64,000 nucleotides of DNA from Prunella strophiata. Taxonomy: Eukaryota > Chordata > Aves > Passeriformes > Prunellidae. The first letter of the stretch is position 1. The number at the start of each line of letters is the position of its first letter. A model generated the notes under the pieces. That model was not told where the DNA came from and made no database searches. It saw only the letters and a program-made list of their open reading frames with translations. The stretch spans positions 12,611,392-12,675,391 of the forward strand of contig JAZBQD010000001.1 of the NCBI GenBank assembly GCA_036583965.1, written 5' to 3'. A program made the position numbers and the translations under genes. Positions 23,101 through 33,800 of the stretch are shown here, piece after piece.

Positions 23101-25566
23101 ACTCACCAACATGTCTGTATTTTAATTTCAATGTCCTTTGACTTCCCTCTTCCAAAGGGAAATGTTTATTTTAGGGGTACTTCTGAAAATAGGGTACTTC
23201 TGCAAGTGGTATATGTGTCAGCTCTCTGTATTTCAAGAAAAGCTGTATTTTATGGTACCACATTAATTAATGGCATTCCCAAAAAAACAACAGTCATTTT
23301 TTAATTGCATTGTTTTTACAAACAGTGGAGATGTAAGGTCTTACATGGCTCAGTTTTCTGCTGTGACTCCCTGTTTCACCACCACGAGAGGGGCAGCAAT
23401 GGGAGCTGCTGCTGCAGCTGTTGGAGCATCACACCAGCCTTGCTCCCAGGCATGGCACTGTCAGATTCCAGGGCTCTATGGAAAGGAAACTTTCTCATGT
23501 GGCTCTTCAGTCCATGCTGTGATGAGCTCACCCAACTGCAGTGAGATCCCAGGGTTGTGTGTCATATGTGATGGAAAACTACCCAAAGTTCTCAGCTTTC
23601 CACAGTGTATTGCAGATATCAATCTCCCCAGTGCACCCAAGCTTTCCTGGAAATTCAGCCTACACTTTTGCATCTGTATTAAACACCTTTAACCTTTGTG
23701 TCTAATTCTCAGGATGACAAAACAAAATCCCTAGTTCCTGAAGCACTGGGAGCTCTTACCACTGTTGATTTAAATTCCAGATTCCTTCTCCCTGTCTTGA
23801 AAGCAACAAACTTCCTACTGAAGGAAATCTTTCAGCTTTTACCAAGCTTTCCTGGCTTTTTAAATCTAAGAAACAGAAGCATGTTACTTAAAGAATCAGT
23901 CTGCATCTAATAACTGCACCTCCCTCTCTTGGCTGGAGATAATATACTTGTATTAATGTTTTCCTCCTTTGTTTCCTGAAGAGTTGGTTCACACATTCCC
24001 TCACTTAGTGATTGTCAATAATTTTGGAGTAAAATTTGTTGCTGACCCACAGACTGCTTGTTCTGAGTATAATAGTCACCTCTAGTTTAAAAAAGACTCC
24101 TCCACATCTACTGCCTTTAATCCTGACTATCTGTGGTTCACAAAATGTAATTGGGTCCAAGCAACTGGCTATTTTTGTTCTACCTTTTTGGGGCTTGAAC
24201 ATCGAAGAGGTTTTTTTTAAACCTTGTATTTTTAAAATTTCCCAGAGTATCTGGAACTTGGGATAGATTTTTTAAGTGCATGTCAAACATACAACTATAG
24301 AATTAGATTCCTTATTCACTGTTAAATACTTTTTAGAACTGAGGAAGTGAGAGTCAGCACTGACACAGATATGCATATGTGACCTCTCTCCACCAACATA
24401 ATTAAAACTTCTAAGTAAATGTGTTGCATACAGTAATTCAATTTTCAATAAACACATTTAAAAGACACTGTACATTTCCTGTACAAAATCTCTTTAAGAA
24501 CAACAATGCATGTATTTTGAGATAGAAGTTTGGCTGTAGTCCACTTTGATCTGTGGAATGTCATCCCCTGATTTTTTTTATGACAGGTCCTGAAAGCCAG
24601 AAAGAAAAGTTTCTTAAATGAGTCAAGTATGAAAGAAGCAAGACTCACTCAGCAACCCATCCCATGGAAAAAAACACATCAGAATAACTGTGGTGAAGTG
24701 ATTCTGACCCCTTGATTTTGGGATATTAACTACAGACAGGCTCATCTAGCACCTAAAGCATTTGAAACAGAACATGGAGACTGTTCATACTGATGGTGAT
24801 TCAGACACAGCAATGAACTCTGATCATATTCACCAAGTGCAAAAACTCCCCAGCTGCCAGCTGACAAGGACATTAACATGTTCTGTGCCTTGCTCGCAAG
24901 AATCTGTATCATCAAGCCAGGGAGTTCCTCATATATTAATGTGTCTGGCTAAACACATTTTATACTCAAGAGAAGACTATGAGCTAAAAGGATCCTGTTG
25001 ATCCAGGTGGTTTTCAAAAACACTTTTTGGCAAGGGAATCTTTCTAGAAGAGGAATAAGAAAGCAAAGTTATTGTGTCTGCTCCCTTAAAAAGAGGTAGA
25101 CTGGGGAGGGGAGGGTGAAAGCAGAGTGAGAGAGGGTAAAGAAGAGCCAGAAGAAGTTGGCTTTGGAGCAGAAACTATAAACTGAAGAATTGTGGTATTA
25201 TGTTTCCTCATGTGGAAAGGGGAGGAATCATCACCTTGATGGCCTGGTAAGGTGTTTCACCCCTGCAAGTGTTGAGCTTCTCCTTGACAGCTGGTGAACA
25301 GTGACTGCCAGCAGAGCAGTGTACCCCACAAGGGAAATCCCATGGGCTTTTCCATACTCAACACTGGAGAAAGTGCTCCTCTGTGCATTTCCCACTAGGA
25401 AATGCCACCAATCTCTTGCTTCCCATGGGATGATGTCCTGTACCTCAAACTAGTTGTGATCACTTCAATTCTCCTTCTTCTAAAGCTGTCATAACTAAAT
25501 TGTGAGGAATTTTGTTTCTGTACTTGATATGTGTATTGCAGGTAGAGCTTGGGAGACAGCCTAGGA
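20106..25566. other. Long noncoding stretch
   Basis: Mostly AT-rich unique DNA. The largest open frame is 140 codons (23270-23692, plus) and is not recognisable. No CR1, LTR or tandem array was seen. The 24762-25001 frame was considered and not called. Confidence 0.5.
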
Positions 25567-26139
25567 AACAATGGGTTTAACTGGGTTGGAGTTAATTTCC
25601 TTCACAATAACTGGTATGGGGCTGTTTCCTTGGATTTGTCCTGGAAACAGTGTTGATGACACAGAGATGTTACTGCTGAGCAGTGCCTACACAGAGCCAA
25701 GGCCTTTTCTGCTCCTTATCCACCCCACCAATGTGCCTGAGGAGCTGAAGGGGACAAAGCCAGGACAGCTGACCCCAACTGTCCACAGGGACAGTCCAGA
25801 CCATATGGTGTTATGCCCAGTATGTAAAGCTGGGGGGAGAAGAAGGAAGTGGGGTTGCTGGGAGTGATGATGTTTGTCTTCTCTAGTTCCCTTTATGTGT
25901 GATGGAGCCCTGCTTTCCTGAGCATGGCTGAATGCCTGACTATGGGAAATAGAAAACAAATTCCTTGTTAAGCTTCATTTTTTTATGTGGCTCTTGCTTT
26001 CTCTAGTAAACTTCTTCATCTCAACCCACAAATTTTCTAACATTTCTAACATACTTTTCTGTTTCTCTCCCCCATCCCACTTGGAGAGGAATGAGTGGCT
26101 ACATGGTGCTGAGTTGCTGTATGGGGTTTAACCACAGTT
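25567..26139 (+). mobile_element. Solo LTR of an avian endogenous retrovirus
   Basis: About 573 bp match, in order, an LTR sequence I recognise as widely dispersed in bird genomes. Landmarks include 'ggttggagttaatttccttc', 'actggtatggggctg', 'aaacagtgttgatgacacag', 'tactgctgagcagtgcctac', 'caaggccttttctgctcc', 'gacagctgaccccaactg', 'gtgatggagccctgctttcc', 'catctcaacccaca' and a terminal 'ggggtttaaccaca'. The TATA-like site (25821-25830) and the polyadenylation-like site (agtaaa, 26005-26010) are both degenerate. Their order places the provirus sense on the plus strand. No gag, pol, env or second LTR flanks it, so it is a solo LTR left by recombination. An intact target-site duplication was not found. 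The class (ERVL or ERVK) is not certain. Confidence 0.9.
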
Positions 26140-26894
26140 GCTTCTTTAGACAGCAGCTCCTTTGGCCTATTGATAATTTACATTCACATTTATCAATCCA
26201 ATAAGAGTTTCTTGGTGGCAGTGACACCACTTCCCAAAGACACAGCTTAGCCTGGGGGTGCTCCATTGCCTCCTGAACAAAACCACCACAGACTGGCATG
26301 GCTCCTTTACATCACATGCAAGTTCTATTTCTCAGCCTATCATTTTTCTTAGATAAAATTATCTCATAATCCTGAAACTTGCTCTTTTTATACACTTACA
26401 AGAGTTTGATGGGGTACTAAATTTCAGTGAAAGTTCATTTGCTTTTGTTTTTTTTGCTATTGCATTTGTTTCAAAAATCCCTTTGTCATCATTTTCACAT
26501 TCTGTTTCCATTCAAACAAAGACCAGCTTTACATGGGGAAAGAAAAGGTCAGAGGTTATTTAGAGCATGCCAAAGAAAATAAAAGGGTAGCACATCTACA
26601 AATGTTTTCATCATTCTGGCCTGATTTTGCAATCTGGGACTATGCTCAGCTTTCACTAACATCACAATTTAGGGCATGCATCCCACTTGCAATTGTTTTC
26701 AATAGAAGGCAAAGGCAGATAGTTCCTTGAGATACTCAATCCTTTACAGATGCTTTATAGGACCACAGTAACCACAGAATGTCCACATCCAAACTCCATG
26801 CTATTTTCTCTCACAGTTCGGGGCAGATTTGTTCCTGATTTCAACAAGAACTGTGCAAACTATCTGAGTATTTAATTCTACATAGCATAATAAC
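26140..26894. other. Noncoding spacer between LTR and microsatellite
   Basis: No retroviral internal sequence follows the LTR. The DNA is unique, and no feature was recognised. Confidence 0.5.
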
Positions 26895-27112
26895 ACAACA
26901 TAACATAACATAACATATAACATAACATAACATATAACATAACATAACATAACATAACATAACATAACATAACATAACATAACATACCATATAACATAAC
27001 ATAACATATAACATAACATAACATAACATAACATAACATAACACAACACAACACAACATAACATAACATAACATAACATAACATAACATAACATAACATA
27101 ACATAACATAAC
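26895..27112 (+). repeat. (AACAT)n pentanucleotide microsatellite
   Basis: About 218 bp of AACAT units are broken by several 'atataacat' variants, one 'accat' variant and a short run of 'acaca' variants around 27043-27057. On the minus strand the unit ATGTT has no stop codon in any frame. Every minus frame reads as repeats of Met-Leu-Cys-Tyr-Val, which explains open frames of 102 to 173 codons here. These are not genes. Variant units scattered through the array imply it has been present long enough to mutate. Confidence 0.97.
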
Positions 27113-28690
27113 AGCCTGTTGCCATGAAACTCTTTACTGGGGCAGAACCCCACTCCCACACACTGAACCAGAGGTCTGCAGTTGCACACTTCACCCCTGA
27201 TTTACTGCTGGAGTTTCCCAGATGTTGAGCACCATATACCAATATAAATTGTGCCACTGCTGCTAAACTTAAGAACTCTCTTTTCAAGGACCAATGATTT
27301 TCACAAGCAATAAAGCTGAATGTAGTTAAACAACATCTAAATACAAGGTCAAATACATTCAATATTCCCTTTGGCAGTGACTGAGCAGCATTTGTCTGTG
27401 TTTAGGGACTGGAAAAGAGCTTTGGAAAGACTTGGAGAAGTTCCTGTATTTTAGGAAAAAGGCAAAATATTTTCTTCACGAAGCTGATATTTTCAGCCCT
27501 CTTATCTCTGCATGCTGAGGTTTTATTTTCTTTCATTTTTCAAAGTGTGACTGCCTATAGAGGTGCAGGATCACGGCAGGATGCTGGGAAACGCTTGCTC
27601 TTTCTCTCAGACCCGGGGATATTCCCAGTTCTCAAGTTGACCCAGCAAGATCCTGTTTAGGAAGTTGTCAAATTAGTGCACCTGAACCCCACGGCTCCAT
27701 GTGCTCATTTAAAATGCTTTTTTACTAGATACTGCAGTATTAAACACAAGACCCAGAACAAAGAACTCTTACGTATGTCCTAAGAAATTACCTTCCTGAA
27801 AGCTGTGCATGGTCCTGGGTCTGTATTAAATTCCTCCTAAATCTTACCATCCAGTCCTCATGAAATCCAATCTCAAAAAGTTCACGCATTCTGGAAGTGG
27901 GTCCTGTACATAATCACTCATGGTGAATTAGTCACCGTGCAAATGTATGCAAATGCATTCCCACCACCTAATCCAGGACCACAGATAGAGCTGAAAGTGT
28001 GCCTTGCTGAACAAGGAATATAAAGGGGTGGTGGCTGTCCTGCTTAGATTAACTGTACATGCCAGGCACAGTTTGGTTATTGGATTAATATCATTCTGAG
28101 AGATAAAAAATGAGTGGGTTGTGAAGCATCCATGATGTCTCTTTTATTTATTTATTTTCCAAGGTCCCATAGTTTCTCCCTCTTTCATTTGCTGGTATTT
28201 TTAGTGTGCTCAGGAATTATTTGGTAAGATATTCAAGATTTCTAGTGGGATTTCTTGATAATGGACAGATTCTTTCTCTTCATAATGATAGCTGAGTTTC
28301 TTGAGAGCAAAAAGACACTTTGTTCTTTGTTCTCAAGGAGACAAACTGTTATTTCTTTCCCTGAAGAAGCTTCTAATATGATGGGTGAAATATCAGGAAT
28401 AATTAGACCAAATGGTGATGTAAATCCCACTAGAAATAGTGCATCCGTTATTTCATTTTATGCCTATCGCTCCAGTTTCTGCCTGATTTAAGTCCATGTG
28501 AAGAAAGCTGTGGGTATTCCCTTTATAAGAACTACAATAAATTTCTTCATTGAATATTTACTAGTCCTGAGTTGCTCCTTTTTTTGTTGGACCATCATTG
28601 CACAATTAAAAAATAAGAAGGTAATTTAGCTGTTTCAAGGGCTGGTATTGCTTAATTTCAAGGGAGGGGGGGCCGACAGTTGAAAGGTTA
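27113..28690. other. Noncoding stretch, possibly regulatory
   Basis: It contains the octamer pair near 27.94 kb. A 78-codon open frame at 28255-28491 is unremarkable. No repeats were recognised. Confidence 0.45.
27938..27954 (+). promoter_or_regulatory. Pair of POU octamer motifs
   Basis: GTGCAAAT at 27938-27945 is followed after one base by a perfect ATGCAAAT octamer at 27947-27954. ATGCAAAT is the classical POU-domain (Oct) binding site. A perfect octamer is expected about twice by chance in 64 kb of both strands, so only the tandem arrangement makes it notable. Confidence 0.3.
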
Positions 28691-29290
28691 ATGTATTTCA
28701 CTGATTGGGCCCCTGGGGTTCATTTTCTGAAAAAAAAAAAAAGCTCTTTCAGTTTTTATTAAGAAACCTGTGTAATGAAAAGGGGAAAAGCATCTCTCAT
28801 TTGGCACATGCGAGGCAGCGGCTGCGGGAGCCCACGTTTCTCTTTCCTGGCTCAACATGCAGCCACTGCCTGGGCCAGGGGCAGCAAGGACGTGCTCTGG
28901 GGTGGGCTTTGCTGTGTCCTGACCCACCAGCACAGTGTTCCTGCAGAGGGACAAGTCCTGCTGGGGGTGACATGGGGACTTTGTGTTGTCCTTGTGATAG
29001 CTCTGGGGGTGAGAAGAGCAGCAAGGGGTCCTGAACGCTGTGAAAGTCCCCCAGGCAAAGTTGGTTGTAGGTGCCCACCATGTAGGGCTGTGTGCCATGG
29101 ACACCCCATAATGACCCAGCACTGTGTCCCTTGGCACAAAAATCCATCTCTTTTGGCCCCAACAGAGCAGCCTGGCCCCAAAACCTGGCCAGGCTGTAAT
29201 GCCATGTTGGTTGACCAGGAGGAACTCCTTCTTTCCACCCATGGCTCAAAGGCTTGTTTGGCCTCTAGCCTGAGATCAACTTAAAACAAG
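28691..29290. other. GC-richer noncoding patch with open frames on both strands
   Basis: The segment from about 28800 to 29250 is GC-rich and leaves long frames open on both strands (184 codons minus, 169 codons plus). None has recognisable domains and they overlap each other. This is the expected result of low stop-codon density rather than a gene. It might be an unrecognised LTR or unique sequence. Confidence 0.4.
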
Positions 29291-30159
29291 TAGAGCACTT
29301 TGGGGAATGAGAAATCAAACCACAAGAAAACACTCCCAGCATTTTTCTGGAGTTTTACAGTTGAACCTACCCCCAGACCTTTTCCCACAACACTCCTCTC
29401 TTGTGCTTCTGCTCCCTGTTTGTTCCCAGTACAAACCTGAGTGACAATTGACAAGCAAAGCTGTTTTTCGAAGGTTTAAGCAAATGCTGGGAAATACCCT
29501 CTTCACACAATTAAATGCATTCATGCTAAGACAGCCTTATGATTCACACACCCACTGAAAAGCTGATAGCTCTGCAGTGTTTTACGAGATAACAATGCTT
29601 CATGCCACCCTGGCACACATGTGGCTAACTATCAGTAGAGAGAAGAGATATTGCTCATATAAATTCCTCAGTGCTGGTTATTTCTCACTGCAGTTAGCAA
29701 GAGAAGTTCTTGAGCCGAGATCTTTACAGTGCGAGTGCACTGAGTATTTCCCATTAGGTAAGTTAGCATGCAAGTGACATTGCTTGACATAATTTAACTT
29801 GCTTGATTTTAATGTCTGCATCAGAAGATTTTAATCCACCATTTGCAAAACTTCTACAGTGCTGATGTCTCTGGCTGATATTTTTACTATTATGAAATCC
29901 CTGAAAGTCAACATTTACAGGCACAATGAGGCAGTAAAAATATAAAATAGAAATAAAATCTTTTGCTTGGGCTGGAAAAATTCTGAACATTGGGGAAAAG
30001 CTTAACAAAATAAAACAAAAATGTCTGTCTTCAAGCATCTAGAAGAATTGTAAGAATGTCCCTTTTATTGTCTTTTTTTGTACCCCTTGTAAAAATTGTT
30101 TCCCTCTCAGCCCTTAATGAGATGTTTTTAGCAGTCTTTTTCTATCCCAAATTACCATG
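29291..30159. other. AT-rich noncoding stretch
   Basis: Nothing recognisable was seen on either strand. Confidence 0.45.
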
Positions 30160-30305
30160 TGAGACGGGCACTGGAAGAAATGTGGTTTTAGCTTGGGGAG
30201 TTGTGCTGGGGCTGGAGCCTGCGCGCGCACTGGGGAGCGAGGCAGGGTCGGAGCGCTGCCTTTGCTGCCGGGGACTGTCTCTCTGCTGGCTTCTGCTCTG
30301 CTTAT
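30160..30305. promoter_or_regulatory. Small CpG-rich patch
   Basis: About eight CpGs lie in roughly 120 bp, including the run 'cctgcgcgcgcactgg', inside AT-rich DNA. It is too small for a typical CpG-island promoter, and no exon is evident beside it. Confidence 0.25.
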
Positions 30306-33300
30306 TGATACACTTTATAGATTGAAATGGCTCCAGGAACAGGGGAGGAAAAAGTTCTGCCTCTCCCTGCAGTGGAGGATTTGTATTCTTTTATTTTAAC
30401 AAAATTAAGTGGTTCAGAAATGAATGAGAAAAATTATATTTTATTAAAGAGAGAAAAAAAACCCTGATGAGTTAAATAAACATAATACTTACCAAGAAAA
30501 TAGAAGAATGGGCATTTCTACACATCCAGTTGAAAATTACTTTCAAAATTCATGCAGATATTTTGAAGCAAAATGCCTTTTTGATTCCTAGTTTGGCTGC
30601 AGTAAATTCGTGGAAATATAATGCCTTTGTTTTCTGTAGTCTGAGCTTCAGTAAAGAATTGCAGCTACAAGGAGAAATTCCATATCCTACTTTTCTCTCT
30701 CCAATAGATGCAATGGGCTTCTAAAAATAAATATATAAAATTCAACATATCCCTAATCCTGTAAAAATTCATTGTAACTAACAGATAATGATGACTTGGT
30801 TAATTATTGGAATAAACAGAGGACCAAGATAAAGCTGTGGTAAATTTTGGTAATGAGCCACTTTCAAAGAAACCAGATGCCTATATGCATCTTGTAATAC
30901 AAATGAGTGGTTTTTTTAATCGTTGTTAGTGTTAATTTTAGAAACTGTTACGCACCCTGAATCGGATGACTGAAGAAACATTAATTTCAAATGGTTACCA
31001 GCTATCCCCAGCTCCCATCTCCACATCCAGTGATCAGAACATAGGAACAAACTCAGTAATAAAATCCAATTGAAGATATTCCACCTTCTCCTGCAGCTCT
31101 CCACTCACCGTCACAGTGCAGGAGGATTCTTGGACAGCTGTAGAAAAGCTTGTTATTCAAGATATCACAAACCCAATTTTCTTAAACAGAAATAGTTTAG
31201 GGGTTTTGTGGGAAAAAAAAATACAAAAAGAGAAAAAGGACAGAAAGAAGCACTCCAGCTCCAAGGTTTTGAAATTAATGTACAGGAAAAATATAGCTTT
31301 CATTTGTATTTTTAAATACAGTCTAAATAATGTCTGACGAAATAGTTGCTACAGCTTTAAATATCGGCTGCCAAATGGTAATTATACTGTTTAATTTTAA
31401 ATCATAGTATAGCTATACCATCTGACACTGCAAACATTACACACAAACACATTTTTTTATCATGAGGGAATGTTGTTTGAAAATGCAAAAAGCATCTTTA
31501 AAAGCAAAGGAAAGAAAATCTATTTTTATTATGAATGTGAACTTCCCCTATCTCCTTTTCTGAAAGTTATGGAGCTCTGAATTGCGTAGCTAACTCCTCG
31601 TGGTGAATAACCCCTAAATTTAGCCTTATATTATAAAAAACATTTATATAAACATTTTTCTGTATTGATACAAAGCTAAAAATTTTCTTATGGGTACTTA
31701 GAGATAAATCAACAATCCCTTCTCAGGAACTTCTTGTAGGAGAGGAGCTTCACAAGTACCGATCTTCTGTAAACCTGCAAAAACAGCAATTAGGTAAGAC
31801 AGCAAAATTGCTTAAGAATGGTAAACATTAGCTTAAAATAAAACTAAAATCCCCAATAATCTAACAGGCTGGCATGCTAATAGCTCTTGAAATAGTTTAT
31901 GATTTGAAACGTAGCTATGCATTATTCTGCCCTTCCCTCCTGGTTGTGGAGCTGTTGTTTACGGAGTGCCAAGGGCATTTCTGTCTCATTATCAAATACA
32001 TAAATAGAAGAATATGCATTTAGCAGGAGATCTATTTTATTGTCAGTCTTCCCTTCCCCCCCTCCACCGCACACACATTTCTTGATGTTTTCTCCTCCCT
32101 TCTGCAGCCTGTATATTTCCACAAAACTGTGTAAAAAAGCCTAAAACAAACAACATCCTCAGCCAAAAGGGTGCAATTTCTAAAGCAGAATCAACTTATT
32201 TTAAGCTTCGGAAAACTTAAGACCTTTCTCTTTTTTTTTTCTCCCCACTGTGTGAAACATTTTTATGTAAGCTTATAATTTCCCTTAAAAAGCTATGTTT
32301 AATATGTTCCCCTTTTATTTTTAAATGTTCTGGAGGGTATCTTTAATGCTAAACTGTGCTGTGCATTTTTTAGAAACTGGGATCCAGCTCCTGGGTGACT
32401 CAGTGCGGAGGCTCCTGAGGCAGGTCAGGAAAGCTGGGAATGCTCACTCCAGCATTGGTCCCAAGTCAGAGTCTGTCCCCTTTTCCCAGGCCATGGATGC
32501 TGCAAAGGAAAGCACAGCATCTCTGAGAGAGCCTTGTGTGAGCAGGGAGTGCAGAACCCACCTTGCAATGCTCAGCTGGACCCAGGGACCCCCCAGCTCA
32601 GTGGGCTCAGTGCTCAAGGGATGCTGGCACTGACCCCAACTACCCTGTCCCTGAAAAACTCCACCTGGTAAATACCTCAGATCCAGGGAAAAAAAAAAAA
32701 ATGTTGAAGAATAGTATTTCTCTGAGAAAAGACTAATGGGATCAGGCCCTAAATTATTATCCTCATGATATCTAATATATCAAACAATGGAAAATGTGGG
32801 AAAATAATTATAAAACAGATATATGTTTTTAAGTTTATAAGTTAATGTCCCTCGGATTTTTTTTAAAGCTGTTTTTATGAATACTGAATGTTGTAAACCA
32901 AATACAAAGCAAGAGCTGCACTTCATTTGTTCTGTTTTTGGTGAAGGGTAAGGATTTTTTTGAACACTGAAGTTATTTCAGTCTTAGGAAGTTGAAAACT
33001 AATGAAAAATCGTTCTTTTCTGGTGGGTCGGTGTATTCAATTGGCTCTCAGTGGGAAGTAAACCGGAGTCAAGAGTGTTTTTCTTCATTACCCTGAATGT
33101 CTACTGTCCCTTATTTGTGAAAGAAAAGATAAGGATGCTGTAAAAAAGTATTTGGGGAAAAATGCAGAATAAGGTTTGAAAATAAAGACCAATCTGAAAG
33201 GAATATATCAATATGAATGCAGCCTATGGGAAATCTTAACTCCCATTTTTAAAACAATTTTTTCTGATCGTTGTTCAGAAAAAATACCACATGCACAGAG

Positions 33301-33488
33301 AGACGTGAGTGACTGTGACAATACACTGTAATTCTTAGATTTTCTGCTCACCTCGACGAAAGGTCTCATGTTTGTTTAGGTTTTGTGTGCGTGCATAAAC
33401 CAGACCACATCTCTATTTGTATTTCTCGCTCTTGTTTTCTTAAATTATTCGCCTGCTTTCCCCTTAATTTTAGCTTGATCTGCGCATT
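30306..33488. other. AT-rich noncoding stretch with candidate conserved blocks
   Basis: The segments around 31330-31500 and 31570-32060 are unique, with no mobile-element or simple-repeat character. A perfect 12-bp palindrome, GTATAGCTATAC, lies at 31407-31418. A 102-codon open frame at 32325-32633 is GC-richer but unrecognised. Conservation is suspected from texture only. Confidence 0.4.
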
Positions 33489-33609
33489 AAAAAAAAAAAA
33501 AAACAAAAAACCAAAAAAAAAAACCACGCAACCAAAAAAAAAAAAAAAAACAAACCAACAAAAAGACAAAAAAAAAAAAACCAAACCAAAAACCAAACAA
33601 AAAACAAAT
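33489..33609 (+). repeat. A-rich (A/C) low-complexity tract
   Basis: About 120 bp are almost purely A and C, with A runs of up to about 17 separated by C or CC. It lacks an adjoining LINE or SINE body, so it is not called a poly-A tail. Confidence 0.95.
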
Positions 33610-33689
33610 AACCCCCAAACCTACAGAGGTGGGGTTTTTTTTATGGTTAAACTTGTTAGCCCTGTACCTCGGGAATGATAAACAAATGA

Positions 33690-33800
33690 TGAGCGCGGTG
33701 CTTTCTGCGGCAGACGCGCTCGGCTCTCGTTGTGCTGCACTGCCACCTTCCGTCCCCCGCCCGGCCCCTCCGCCCGGCCCCGCCGGGTCGGCACCCATGG
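33690..33800. promoter_or_regulatory. Densest CpG patch in the window; possible minus-strand promoter
   Basis: About sixteen CpGs occur in roughly 105 bp, with a C-rich plus strand including 'cgtcccccgcccggcccc'. On the minus strand a TATA-like TATATAAAGG lies at 33856-33865. That would place a start near 33835, firing into the CpG patch. Short frames begin downstream but no protein is recognised. This may be a noncoding-RNA promoter, an enhancer, or coincidence. Confidence 0.3.

Noticed and set aside
24857..24873. 17-bp exact match (cagctgacaaggacatt) with the candidate exon near 5921
   Set aside because: One match of this length is not improbable between all pairs of positions in 64 kb, and flanks do not align. 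No dispersed repeat is supported.
26478..26495. 'tccctttgtcatc' similar to the miR-204/211 mature sequence
   Set aside because: The match stops after 13 bases and the flanks show no complementary arm for a precursor hairpin.
26801..27362. Three overlapping minus-strand open frames of 102-173 codons
   Set aside because: They are translation of the (AACAT)n microsatellite, which has no stop in any minus frame. The peptide is a Met-Leu-Cys-Tyr-Val repeat.
28688..29284. Open frames of 184 (minus) and 169 (plus) codons
   Set aside because: Frames are open on both strands at once in GC-rich DNA. There is no domain, splice or homology signal, and one frame ends in a homopolymer-encoded Phe run.
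32325..32633. 102-codon frame with a possible acceptor before 32374
   Set aside because: The only nearby donor-like site is poor, and the sequence resembles no known protein.
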